From Candidatus Nomurabacteria bacterium (GTDB taxonomy: Bacteria; Patescibacteriota; Minisyncoccia; Phycocordibacterales; UBA9973), in contig JAHFNH010000006.1 of the NCBI GenBank assembly GCA_023267435.1, positions 1 to 39,676 on the forward strand: 39,676 bases of DNA, written 5' to 3'. A program made the translations under genes and the position numbers. Every line of letters begins with the position of its first letter. The stretch's first letter is position 1. Positions 9,237 through 15,314 of the stretch are shown here, piece by piece. The notes beneath the pieces are model-generated. The model did no database searches and had not been told where the DNA came from. It saw nothing but the letters and a program-made list of their open reading frames with translations.

Positions 9237-9785
9237 ATGATGTATTTTTGGATAATTTTATTGGTAGTTTTGTTTTGGGCTGTTTTTTCTTTTAACGGTC
9301 TTGTCTCATTGCGCAATCGTGCCAAGGAAGCTTGGGCGGATATCGAAGTGCAATTAAAGCGCCGTTATGACCTTATTCCTAATTTAGTGAATACAGTGAA
9401 AGGTTATGCCACTCATGAATCTAGTGCCTTTGAAAATGTCACCAAGGCTCGCAGTGCTGCGATGGGCGCAGGGAATATCACAGACAAAGGTGTGGCTGAG
9501 AATCAACTTGCTGGCGCATTGAAATCTGTTTTTGCTATTGCTGAAGCGTACCCAGAATTAAAAGCCAACCAAAACTTTTTAGCTTTGCAATCAGAACTTT
9601 CCGACACTGAAAATAAAATTCAATCCGCTCGCAGATTTTATAATGCAAATGTCCGTGATCTGAATACTAAAGCAGAAGTTTTTCCATCAAATATAATAGC
9701 GAAAATATTTAATTTTTCTAAAATGGATTTCTTTGATCTAGGTGACAACGACGCCGCTCAGAATCCTGTAGAAGTAAAATTTTAA
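9237..9785 (+). CDS. LemA family protein
   Basis: LemA proteins are membrane proteins with one N-terminal helix and a helical cytoplasmic or extracytoplasmic coiled domain of unclear role. The 182-aa protein shows the family pattern: a membrane segment (about 3-20), WADIEVQLKRRYDLIPNLVNTVKGYATHES, and the late block YPELKANQNFLALQSELSDTENKI with RRFYNANVRDLN. ATG codons occur at 9237 and 9240; either could be the start. In many bacteria lemA is next to an htpX-type protease gene; here one small gene lies between them. A possible -10 TATAAT lies at 9134-9139. Confidence 0.95.
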   Translation: MMYFWIILLVVLFWAVFSFNGLVSLRNRAKEAWADIEVQLKRRYDLIPNLVNTVKGYATHESSAFENVTKARSAAMGAGNITDKGVAENQLAGALKSVFAIAEAYPELKANQNFLALQSELSDTENKIQSARRFYNANVRDLNTKAEVFPSNIIAKIFNFSKMDFFDLGDNDAAQNPVEVKF

Positions 9786-9801
9786 TATTTTTTTAAATTC
9801 A

Positions 9802-10317
9802 ATGAAAAAAAATTATAAATCAGGAATAGCTATAACTACTTTAATATTAATTATTGCAACAGTGGCGGTTGGCGGTCTTTATTTATTTAGTAAAAAACAA
9901 ACATCACAAGTTAAAGAAAATCAAAAGACAGTTTCTAATCAGAACTATGTAAAAAACAATAATATTATTCCAAATCCAAATAGTACCTCAAGTAAAAATA
10001 TTACTCTCGGTAAAGAATTTATTGCACATAAAGGAGAGAAATTTGTAGTTGATGGATCTTACGGAGATATCTTTGAGATAACTGATTTTTACAATGTAGG
10101 TCCTTGTCCTACTGGTGCAAATTGTTTTTTGATGAGTGGCCAAGCTGTCTTTTATCAAATAAAAACAGCAGATAGTCCTTATGGAAACAAAGGAAGATTA
10201 TATAATAGTCAACTAGAAGAGGATTTAAAAATTATGCCGTATTCAGTTTTTGTAAATGGTTCTGATTATGAAACATATGCCAGAATAGTTCTTCAAATAC
10301 AAGGCAAAAATCAATAA
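9802..10317 (+). CDS. Hypothetical anchored protein between lemA and htpX, 171 aa
   Basis: I do not recognise this family. One N-terminal membrane helix (about residues 8-29) is followed by an Asn/Ser/Thr-rich linker (30-68) and a compact domain (69-168). That domain holds two Cys in GPCPTGANCF (about residues 108-114), which could form a disulfide outside the cell. The gene follows lemA after 16 bp and precedes htpX by 9 bp, so all three are probably one transcript. It could be a substrate or partner of the LemA/HtpX pair, which is inference only. Its base composition is more AT-rich than that of htpX. Confidence 0.7.
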   Translation: MKKNYKSGIAITTLILIIATVAVGGLYLFSKKQTSQVKENQKTVSNQNYVKNNNIIPNPNSTSSKNITLGKEFIAHKGEKFVVDGSYGDIFEITDFYNVGPCPTGANCFLMSGQAVFYQIKTADSPYGNKGRLYNSQLEEDLKIMPYSVFVNGSDYETYARIVLQIQGKNQ

Positions 10318-10326
10318 ACATTTTTG

Positions 10327-11250
10327 ATGGCAACGCTATACACTCAACAATCAAAAAATGTGACGAAGACTTGGTTTTTGATGACCTTGTTTTTGGTCGT
10401 GGTTATTTCTATCGGTTTTGTTTTTGCACAATATTACAGAAATTCAAATATTCTTTATTTTTTTATAATTTTTAGTGTTGGCATGAACATCGCGAGTTAT
10501 TGGTATTCCGACAAGATTACTCTCGCCGTGAATCACGCTCGTCCCGTAAAGAGGGAAGAAGACCGAGAACTTTGGAATATTGTTGAGAATCTTTCAATTA
10601 CTGCCGGTTTACCGATGCCGAAACTTTATATTATCGATGATCCATCACCTAATGCTTTCGCGACCGGTAGAGACAAAGAACACGCAGTCGTGTGTGTGAC
10701 TTCTGGAATTATGCAAATACTCGACAGGTCTGAACTCGAAGGTGTGATAGCGCACGAGCTTTCGCATATCGGTAACAGAGATATTTTACTTTCGACTGTC
10801 GTGGTTGTTCTTGTGGGTTTTGTTTCGCTTCTGGCGAATGTTTTTTTACGTTCGATGTTTTGGGGAGGAGGAAGAAACAGGGATGACAATAATAATAGTA
10901 ATGCAATATTTATGATTTTAGGAATTGTACTTTCAATTCTTGCACCGATTTTTGCGACACTCATCCAGCTCGCAATTTCCCGCAAGAGAGAATTTTTGGC
11001 TGATGCATCTGGTGCACTACTCACTCGTTATCCTGAAGGTTTAGCGAATGCATTAATAAAAATAGATAAATATTCTCAGCCGATGAAATATGCCAACCCA
11101 GCCACCGCACATCTTTTTATTGCAGATCCGTTTGCTTCGTCCCGCCGAAGCCTTGGCGAAGGGGGAGAGAGAATGGTAAAAAAAGCAACTAGCCTTTTCG
11201 CAACTCATCCTCCTGTAGAATTGAGAGTTAAAGCACTTTTGGGAAAGTAA
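10327..11250 (+). CDS. htpX: HtpX-like M48 family zinc metalloprotease
   Basis: This membrane-bound protease belongs to the M48 family, which degrades damaged membrane proteins. The HEXXH zinc site is HELSH at residues 143-147. Family signatures are AFATGRDKEHAVVCVTSGI and RKREFLADASGALLTRYP with the third zinc ligand Glu. Two N-terminal and two central hydrophobic segments (about 15-32, 43-60, 155-175, 193-215) are membrane helices. An ATG at 10327 is preferred over the TTG at 10324. Near residues 270-280 a segment SSRRSLGEGGE interrupts the C-terminal part. It is encoded by a palindromic repeat described separately and is absent from typical family members as I know them. Confidence 0.93.
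   Translation: MATLYTQQSKNVTKTWFLMTLFLVVVISIGFVFAQYYRNSNILYFFIIFSVGMNIASYWYSDKITLAVNHARPVKREEDRELWNIVENLSITAGLPMPKLYIIDDPSPNAFATGRDKEHAVVCVTSGIMQILDRSELEGVIAHELSHIGNRDILLSTVVVVLVGFVSLLANVFLRSMFWGGGRNRDDNNNSNAIFMILGIVLSILAPIFATLIQLAISRKREFLADASGALLTRYPEGLANALIKIDKYSQPMKYANPATAHLFIADPFASSRRSLGEGGERMVKKATSLFATHPPVELRVKALLGK
11132..11170 (+). repeat. Palindromic repeat element inserted in frame in htpX
   Basis: The GC-rich segment CCCGCCGAAGCCTTGGCGAA and the following GGGGGAGAG form an imperfect palindrome inside an otherwise AT-rich gene. It adds SSRRSLGEGGE to HtpX without shifting the frame. The reverse strand reads FAKASAGRS, a peptide string I associate with repeat-derived ORFs in CPR genomes. 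The latter is recollection, not a search result. Confidence 0.6.
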
Positions 11251-11275
11251 AATTTCCATTTTCCCTTTATTTTGC

Positions 11276-11319
11276 TATACCCCAACACCAATTTTGAATT
11301 AAATTGGTGTTGGGGTATA
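11276..11319. repeat. Perfect 19-bp inverted repeat before gatC
   Basis: Arms at 11276-11294 and 11301-11319 (TATACCCCAACACCAATTT and its exact complement) flank a 6-nt loop, TGAATT. It is 8 bp from the gatC ATG and 25 bp after the htpX stop. It could be a terminator for htpX with a weak T tract (CTTTCTTT), or an operator, because it contains the likely gatC promoter. Confidence 0.8.
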
Positions 11320-11321
11320 CT
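11294..11321 (+). promoter_or_regulatory. Probable gatC promoter embedded in the inverted repeat
   Basis: TTGAAT (11294-11299), 16 bp, TATACT (11316-11321). The -10 box ends 6 nt before the ATG at 11328, so the transcript would start at or next to the start codon (leaderless). The boxes sit in the loop and right arm of the 19-bp inverted repeat. Confidence 0.55.
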
Positions 11322-11327
11322 TTCTTT

Positions 11328-11600
11328 ATGGAAATTAAGGATATAGAAAACCTAGCGGAATTGGCGAAAATTGAGCTCACAGACGCAGAAAAAGAGACTG
11401 TCTTAAAAGATTTAGACGGTGTTTTGGGTTATGTGAAGCAGATTGAGTCTGTGGAGGTGAGTGATATAACACCAGCCTATGCAAACAGAAATATTTCTCG
11501 CGAAGATGTACTTGAACCTCGAGAATTTTCCCGTGAAGAAATTATTTCACAGTTTCCAGATAGTCAGGATGGGTTTGTTAAGGTGAAAAAGATTTTATAA
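11328..11600 (+). CDS. gatC: Asp-tRNA(Asn)/Glu-tRNA(Gln) amidotransferase subunit C
   Basis: GatC is the small stabilising subunit of the GatCAB amidotransferase, which converts Glu-tRNA(Gln) or Asp-tRNA(Asn) to the amide form. The product is 90 aa from the ATG at 11328. Family features are the start IKDIENLAELAKIELTDAEKE, the central LDGVLGYVKQIESVEVSDITP, and the C-terminal LEPREFSREEIISQFPDSQDGFVKVKKIL. An upstream in-frame TTG at 11304 lies within the inverted repeat and is less likely. gatA follows 103 bp later; gatB is not in this window. Confidence 0.93.
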   Translation: MEIKDIENLAELAKIELTDAEKETVLKDLDGVLGYVKQIESVEVSDITPAYANRNISREDVLEPREFSREEIISQFPDSQDGFVKVKKIL

Positions 11601-11608
11601 TATGAAAT

Positions 11609-11693
11609 GCAAAATTTCTTAAAATTTTTGAGCCTTCGCCCTCGGAGTCATAGGACAGGGAACCCACGACTTTTAAAATTTTAAAAATTTTGC
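11609..11693. repeat. AT-rich inverted repeat with a GC-rich core between gatC and gatA
   Basis: Arms GCAAAATTTCTTAAAATTTT (11609-11628) and AAAATTTTAAAAATTTTGC (11675-11693) are complementary apart from two central positions. They enclose a more GC-rich core containing GAGCCTTCGCCCTCGGAG. It would form a long hairpin in the gatCA transcript. It may be a repeat-family copy or a regulatory hairpin. Confidence 0.6.
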
Positions 11694-11703
11694 AAACAAA
11701 AAA

Positions 11704-13116
11704 ATGGATATAAAAAATTTAACAATTACGAAAGCAGGAGAGATGATGAAAAAAGGAGAATTAACTTCTTTGGATTTAGTCTCAGCTTGTTTAAAAAATA
11801 TTGAAGAAAAAAATAAAGAATTAAATGTCTTCTTGGAAGTTTTTGGTGATGCATTAGATCAAGCTAAAAAAGCAGACGAGATCATTAAAGCAGGGAAGGG
11901 TGGAAAATTAACAGGTATACCAATAGCAATCAAAGACAATATTTTAATCATTGGCAAAAAAGTTAGTGCTGGTTCCAAGATGCTCGAGAATTATTCTGCG
12001 AGTTATGATGCTTTTGTAATTACAAAATTAAAAGCCGAAGGTGCCGTTTTAATCGGAAGAGTAAATATGGATGAATTCGCGATGGGCTCTTCGACAGAAA
12101 ATTCTGCTTATGGAGTAGTCAGAAATCCAATAGACCCGACTCGTGTTCCAGGAGGATCTTCGGGTGGCTCCGCTGCGGCAGTCGCAGCTGGTATGTGTTT
12201 AGGTGCTCTAGGAAGCGATACAGGAGGCTCTATTCGCCAACCAGCGAGCTTTTGTGGACTTGTCGGTATGAAGCCGACATATGGCGCAGTTTCTCGTTCT
12301 GGACTCATTGCTATGTCTTCTAGCTTGGATCAAATTGGTCCGATCACAAAGACTTCCGAAGATGCTCAAATTATTTTTAATGCGATAGTTGGTAAAGATA
12401 AAATGGATGCAACATCTATTGAATTAACTCCCCACCTTAATAAGGAGGGGGTTGGGGGTGGTAAAAAAATCGGTGTGCCACGAGGATGGCTCAAAGAAGG
12501 AGTAGATACAGAAATTCTGAAAAACTTTGAAGAGTCACTAGAAAAATTAAAAAATAAAGGTTACGAAATAGTAGATATTGATTTACCTTATTCGAAATTC
12601 TCTTTGGCTGTTTATTATATTCTGATGCCAGCAGAAGTTTCTACAAACCTATCGCGTCTCGATGGTGTGCGTTATGGATTGCGAGTAGAAGGGAAGGATG
12701 TGGCTGATACATACAAAAAAAGCCGTTCCGCTGGTTTTGGTATTGAAACTCGCCGAAGAATTATTTTAGGTACTTATGTTTTGTCACACGGATATTATGA
12801 TGCTTACTACAACAAAGCTTGGAAAGTGCGCCACGCTATCGAAAAAGAATTTGAAGATATTTTCAAAAAAGTTAATTTCATTGCAACGCCGACGACACCG
12901 ACACCCGCTTTTAAATTTGGAGAAAAGAAAGATCCTTTGCAAATGTATTTGTCAGATATTTTCACCGTGCCAGCCAACATTGCCGGAGTGCCGGGTATCT
13001 CTGTGCCGAGTGGATTTTCTAAAGAAGGCTTGCCACTAGGTGTTCAATTTATGGCTCCTTGGTCAGTTGATCAATCATTATTTGCTATCGGGCAAGATTT
13101 AGGAGAAAATATATAG
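11704..13116 (+). CDS. gatA: Asp-tRNA(Asn)/Glu-tRNA(Gln) amidotransferase subunit A
   Basis: GatA is the amidase subunit that releases ammonia from glutamine for tRNA-dependent amidation. The Ser-Ser-Lys triad of the amidase-signature family is complete: Lys77 in PIAIKDN, cis-Ser152 in PGGSSGGSAAAVAAG, and nucleophile Ser176 in GSDTGGSIRQPASFCG. The C-terminal part ends with NIAGVPGISVPSGFSKEGLPLGVQ. The 470 aa include a local insert PHLNKEGVGGG near residues 242-252, encoded by a G-rich palindromic repeat. It lies after gatC with a hairpin-forming spacer and is followed after 3 bp by the HEPN-like gene. Confidence 0.96.
   Translation: MDIKNLTITKAGEMMKKGELTSLDLVSACLKNIEEKNKELNVFLEVFGDALDQAKKADEIIKAGKGGKLTGIPIAIKDNILIIGKKVSAGSKMLENYSASYDAFVITKLKAEGAVLIGRVNMDEFAMGSSTENSAYGVVRNPIDPTRVPGGSSGGSAAAVAAGMCLGALGSDTGGSIRQPASFCGLVGMKPTYGAVSRSGLIAMSSSLDQIGPITKTSEDAQIIFNAIVGKDKMDATSIELTPHLNKEGVGGGKKIGVPRGWLKEGVDTEILKNFEESLEKLKNKGYEIVDIDLPYSKFSLAVYYILMPAEVSTNLSRLDGVRYGLRVEGKDVADTYKKSRSAGFGIETRRRIILGTYVLSHGYYDAYYNKAWKVRHAIEKEFEDIFKKVNFIATPTTPTPAFKFGEKKDPLQMYLSDIFTVPANIAGVPGISVPSGFSKEGLPLGVQFMAPWSVDQSLFAIGQDLGENI
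12428..12461 (+). repeat. G-rich palindromic repeat inserted in frame in gatA
   Basis: CTCCCCACCTTAATAAGG and the following AGGGGGTTGGGGGTGG form an imperfect palindrome with a G-run tail, unlike the surrounding AT-rich coding sequence. It keeps the frame open and encodes PHLNKEGVGGG, between the amidase core and KKIGVPRGW. It is the second in-frame repeat insertion in this region after the one in htpX. Confidence 0.6.
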
Positions 13117-13119
13117 TAT

Positions 13120-13764
13120 ATGGATCTATTAAAATATTTAAATCCTAATTCTACTTCTGGCCAACCTCCTTTTAGTCCGACATTTCTTAACCTTGAATAT
13201 ATATTCAATCAGATTTTGCATTTTTTCCAAAGTTTATTTGGCGGTTTTATTTCTGACAGCTTCCTTCTTTTTTTGAAACTTTTTTTCGCTCTTTTAGCTA
13301 TTTTTTTCATCATCATTATCGGCTATTCTCTTTCCAGAATAATGGAAATACAAAAAAAAGAGAAAGAGCATTTAGAACATGAAATAGCCGAGTATGCTCA
13401 TAAACACGCTGAGAAAGAAAAAACTGGAGGAGAGGGAACTGACAGACCTAGAAATGAGCGCTGGGTGAATGTTTTGAAATATCTTTCATCAATTAATTCG
13501 AGCGACTGGAAGCTGGCAGTTATGGAAGCTGATTCGATGCTTGAAAATTTAACTGATCAGATTGAATTACAGGGAGACAATTTGGGCGAGCGTTTAAAGG
13601 CAGCCGATAAGGAAAAATTTAAATCTTTAGACGATGCTTGGGAGGCGCACATTGTCCGCAATAAAATAGCTCACGGAGGATTGAGCTATGACTTGACTCA
13701 ACATGAAGCAAATAGGGTGGTAGTCCTATACGAAAACGTATTTCGAGAATTTGGTTATATATAG
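13120..13764 (+). CDS. Membrane protein with a coiled coil and HEPN-like RNxxxH motif, 214 aa
   Basis: A hydrophobic segment at about residues 45-68 is a membrane helix. It is followed by a charged coiled-coil region (about 74-102, KKEKEHLEHEIAEYAHKHAEKEK) and a helical C-terminal domain (113-214). The C-terminal domain carries R180-N-K-I-A-H185, followed by GG; this matches the Rx4-6H motif of HEPN domains, many of which are RNases or RNA-binding. Whether this copy is catalytic is unknown. The gene starts 3 bp after gatA, so it is co-transcribed. Similar TM-plus-helical proteins are frequent in CPR genomes in my experience of the group, which is recollection. Confidence 0.65.
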   Translation: MDLLKYLNPNSTSGQPPFSPTFLNLEYIFNQILHFFQSLFGGFISDSFLLFLKLFFALLAIFFIIIIGYSLSRIMEIQKKEKEHLEHEIAEYAHKHAEKEKTGGEGTDRPRNERWVNVLKYLSSINSSDWKLAVMEADSMLENLTDQIELQGDNLGERLKAADKEKFKSLDDAWEAHIVRNKIAHGGLSYDLTQHEANRVVVLYENVFREFGYI

Positions 13765-13792
13765 TTTACTTTTTTAAAATTTCAGGTATACT
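13765..13792 (+). promoter_or_regulatory. Probable promoter of the tRNA cluster
   Basis: TTTACT (13765-13770), 16 bp, TATACT (13787-13792), about 24 bp before the first tRNA. Confidence 0.55.
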
Positions 13793-13816
13793 ATTTTAGT
13801 GCTAAAAGCTATCTAT

Positions 13817-13887
13817 AGCGGGATAGAGAAGAGGCATCTCGCAAGGCTCATAACCTTGAGACGGCCGTTCGATTCGGCCTCCCGCAA
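13817..13887 (+). tRNA. Initiator tRNA-Met (CAU)
   Basis: The cloverleaf has anticodon loop CTCATAA on stem CAAGG/CCTTG, T-arm GGCCG-TTCGATT-CGGCC and D-stem GAGA/TCTC. Initiator hallmarks are an unpaired first position (A1 opposite A72), the A11-U24 pair in the D-stem, and a 3' end CCCGCA-A like that of bacterial tRNA-fMet. The anticodon stem has AGG/CCU rather than the canonical three G-C pairs. CCA is not encoded (ACAA follows). About 71 nt, with a short D-loop. Confidence 0.85.
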
Positions 13888-13963
13888 CAAGCAAGTGCTA
13901 AAAACGACGGCTCTGCCTTAGGCATCGCAACGTCGTCATGCTTTACTCGGTGGTAACGCTCTC

Positions 13964-13993
13964 GACAAAAAGCAAAGCAGTTTGCTTTTTGTC
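13964..13993 (+). terminator. Strong hairpin abutting the second tRNA
   Basis: GACAAAAAGCAAA (13964-13976) pairs perfectly with TTTGCTTTTTGTC (13981-13993) around a GCAG loop. The right arm overlaps the first 3 nt of the tRNA at 13991. It resembles a terminator, but it may instead be a processing stem, since termination here would fall at the 5' end of the tRNA. A second structured segment lies upstream at about 13902-13937 (ACGACG...CGTCGT). Confidence 0.5.
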
Positions 13994-14064
13994 GGCGTAG
14001 CTCAGACGGTTAGAGCGTGGGACTCATAAGCCCAAGGTCGGAGGTTCGATTCCTCCCGCCGACA
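13991..14064 (+). tRNA. tRNA-Met (CAU), elongator type
   Basis: The acceptor GTCGGCG/CGCCGAC is fully paired, the D-arm is GCTC/GAGC, the T-arm is GGAGG-TTCGATT-CCTCC and the discriminator is A. The anticodon loop is CTCATAA (CAU), but position 31-39 is an A-G mismatch. A CAU tRNA could also be the lysidine-modified tRNA-Ile2. Similarity of the loop and D-arm to elongator Met favours Met, without certainty. Confidence 0.82.
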
Positions 14065-14071
14065 CAACAAA

Positions 14072-14100
14072 TTGGAAGATTTTTCCATTTGTGGTAGATT
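14072..14100 (+). promoter_or_regulatory. Possible promoter of tRNA-Asp
   Basis: TTGGAA (14072-14077), 17 bp, TAGATT (14095-14100), ending 8 bp before the tRNA-Asp 5' end. Confidence 0.45.
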
Positions 14101-14108
14101 ATATCAAT

Positions 14109-14180
14109 GCGACTGTAGCTCAACGGTAGAGCACCCGCCTGTCACGTGGGAGGCCGTGGGGTCAGCACCCATCAGTCGCG
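14109..14180 (+). tRNA. tRNA-Asp (GUC) with a non-canonical T-loop
   Basis: The acceptor GCGACTG/CAGTCGC is fully paired, the D-arm GCTC/GAGC is intact, the anticodon stem CCCGC/GTGGG carries loop CTGTCAC (anticodon GUC), and the discriminator is G, as expected for Asp. The T-stem GTGGG/CCCAT closes a loop GTCAGCA instead of TTCRANN. The U54-A58 pair that most tRNAs use to dock the D-loop is therefore missing. Partial copies of this 3' end occur downstream in inverted and direct orientation. It could be a functional but altered tRNA, a gene remodelled by recombination, or a pseudogene. Confidence 0.78.
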
Positions 14181-14186
14181 CAGAAT

Positions 14187-14214
14187 AAAAAAACACTCGA
14201 AAGAGTGTTTTTTT
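14187..14214 (+). terminator. Rho-independent terminator after tRNA-Asp
   Basis: AAAAAAACACTC / GAGTGTTTTTTT, 12-bp arms with a GAAA tetraloop and T7 tract, 6 nt after the tRNA 3' end. Confidence 0.92.
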
Positions 14215-14217
14215 ATT

Positions 14218-14361
14218 GCGACTGAAGAAATATCTGTGAGATATTTCGTTGGGTGCTGACGGTCGGAACGATGTTTTGTCAGCAGACAAAACCGTGAGAC
14301 GGGGTCGCGAAATTTTCGAGCGACGGCGAGAAAATATTTGTGACCTAGCCCATCAGTCGCG
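14218..14361. repeat. Inverted and direct partial copies of the tRNA-Asp 3' half
   Basis: GCGACTGA (14218-14225) and TGGGTGCTGAC (14250-14260) together are the exact reverse complement of tRNA-Asp bases 14161-14179, split by a 24-nt hairpin insert (GAAATATCT/AGATATTTC). A direct 13-bp copy of the tRNA 3' end, CCCATCAGTCGCG, lies at 14349-14361. Between them are further hairpins, such as GTTTTGTC-AGCA-GACAAAAC near 14273-14292. The segment has no ORF. It looks like the remnant of an insertion at a tRNA 3' end or a rearranged tRNA duplicate. Confidence 0.6.
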
Positions 14362-14377
14362 TCAATTCTATATACTT

Positions 14378-14385
14378 GTTATAAT
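14378..14385 (+). promoter_or_regulatory. Extended -10 promoter of the NUDIX gene
   Basis: TGTTATAAT-type extended -10 with TATAAT at 14380-14385, ending 6 nt before the ATG at 14392. No good -35 is seen. The spacing predicts a leaderless transcript. Confidence 0.6.
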
Positions 14386-14391
14386 AAAAAC

Positions 14392-14823
14392 ATGGAAGAT
14401 GAAAAATTTGTTATAAAAGCTAGGGCAGTTATTCTACATGAAGGGAAACTTTTAGCAGTACAACATCCGCATGATGCTAGTTTTGTGGCGCTTCCGGGAG
14501 GAAAATTGGAATGGGGAGAAGATATAAAAGGATGTCTGTCTAGAGAGATGATTGAAGAACTTGGAGTGAAGCCAGACATAGGTAGGTTGTTTTATATAAA
14601 CAATTATACCCAATCTGATGGTAAACAATATGTGGAATTCTTCTTTGAAGTAAAAAATGGTGCAGATTATTTAGATACTGAAAAACTTGCTCGTTCTCAT
14701 GCTCATGAAATTGCAAAAATAGTTTGGGTAAGTCCCAGTGATGATTTTAATATGCTTCCAAAAACTTTTGCTGAAGACTTTAAAGCAGGGAAGGTGGTTT
14801 CAGACGAGGTTATATTTATTTAG
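14392..14823 (+). CDS. NUDIX hydrolase
   Basis: NUDIX enzymes cleave nucleoside diphosphates linked to another moiety, often to clean up damaged nucleotides or sugar nucleotides. The 143-aa protein has a complete Nudix box at residues 37-59: G-K-L-E-W-G-E, then REMIEELGV (Gx5Ex7REUxEExGU). The fold start RAVILHEGKLLAVQH is typical. The substrate cannot be assigned. It is probably transcribed alone from the -10 at 14380 and converges with the SET gene, their ends overlapping by 8 bp. Confidence 0.93.
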   Translation: MEDEKFVIKARAVILHEGKLLAVQHPHDASFVALPGGKLEWGEDIKGCLSREMIEELGVKPDIGRLFYINNYTQSDGKQYVEFFFEVKNGADYLDTEKLARSHAHEIAKIVWVSPSDDFNMLPKTFAEDFKAGKVVSDEVIFI

Positions 14824-15226
14824 TCTTACACTTCTCACACTTACATCCAATAGGTTTGATATGTTCATCAAAGTATTCTTTTCCGTAGTCGAAGGTTAAT
14901 TCTTCACCATTTTTTATATTTTTTTTGGCCATATAAAATACTCGTCCTTGCCATATTTCTGGTTCGACATTTGGCCGGCAAGAATGGTTTACATAACGAG
15001 CAGTATTTGATCGTATTGCGCCATCGATGGTTCTTCTGGAATTTATTTCAAAAAGATATTTACTATTGCTTTTGTATTCTTCTTCTTTAGATATTGTCCT
15101 GCCGAAATATTCTATAATACAGGTTCCTTTTTTTATGTCTTCCATTGCGAAAAGTCCCAAGCCCGCACTAGAACGCTTAGCTTTTACTTTACAGTCACTT
15201 ATTTTGTACTTATCTTTTTTTATCAT
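14816..15226 (-). CDS. SET domain protein (putative protein lysine methyltransferase)
   Basis: SET proteins transfer methyl groups from S-adenosylmethionine to lysines; most are eukaryotic, with scattered bacterial members. This compact 136-aa protein is almost only the catalytic domain. It opens with KRSSAGLGLFAMEDIKKGTCIIEYFG and carries the SAM-site motif ARYVNHSCRPN (77-86), the closing ELTFDYG (109-115) and a post-SET CxC-x2-C (Cys128, 130, 133). All key motifs look intact. A TATAAT on the minus strand lies 11 nt before the ATG. The target is unknown; ribosomal or DNA-binding proteins are possible. It is flanked by a NUDIX gene and a divergent hydrolase. Confidence 0.92.
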   Translation of the reverse strand: MIKKDKYKISDCKVKAKRSSAGLGLFAMEDIKKGTCIIEYFGRTISKEEEYKSNSKYLFEINSRRTIDGAIRSNTARYVNHSCRPNVEPEIWQGRVFYMAKKNIKNGEELTFDYGKEYFDEHIKPIGCKCEKCKTK

Positions 15227-15314
15227 GAGTGCTTTCGATTATACATTGTTTATTAAAAATATAAAAACATTAAACCCTTTTATATTTTTTGTATTTGTGT
15301 TATTGTGAAAATAC

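Noticed and set aside
10626-11024. Minus-strand ORF of 132 codons inside htpX
   Set aside because: It is antisense to a clear metalloprotease and has no family features.
11304-11330. Upstream TTG start for gatC
   Set aside because: It lies inside the inverted repeat, adds residues not typical of GatC, and the ATG at 11328 matches the family start.
14218-14361. Second intron-split tRNA-Asp using the distal CCCATCAGTCGCG as the 3' exon
   Set aside because: Joining the 5' part to the distal copy does not give a better T-loop, and no bacterial tRNA intron features (group I R/S pair) are convincing.
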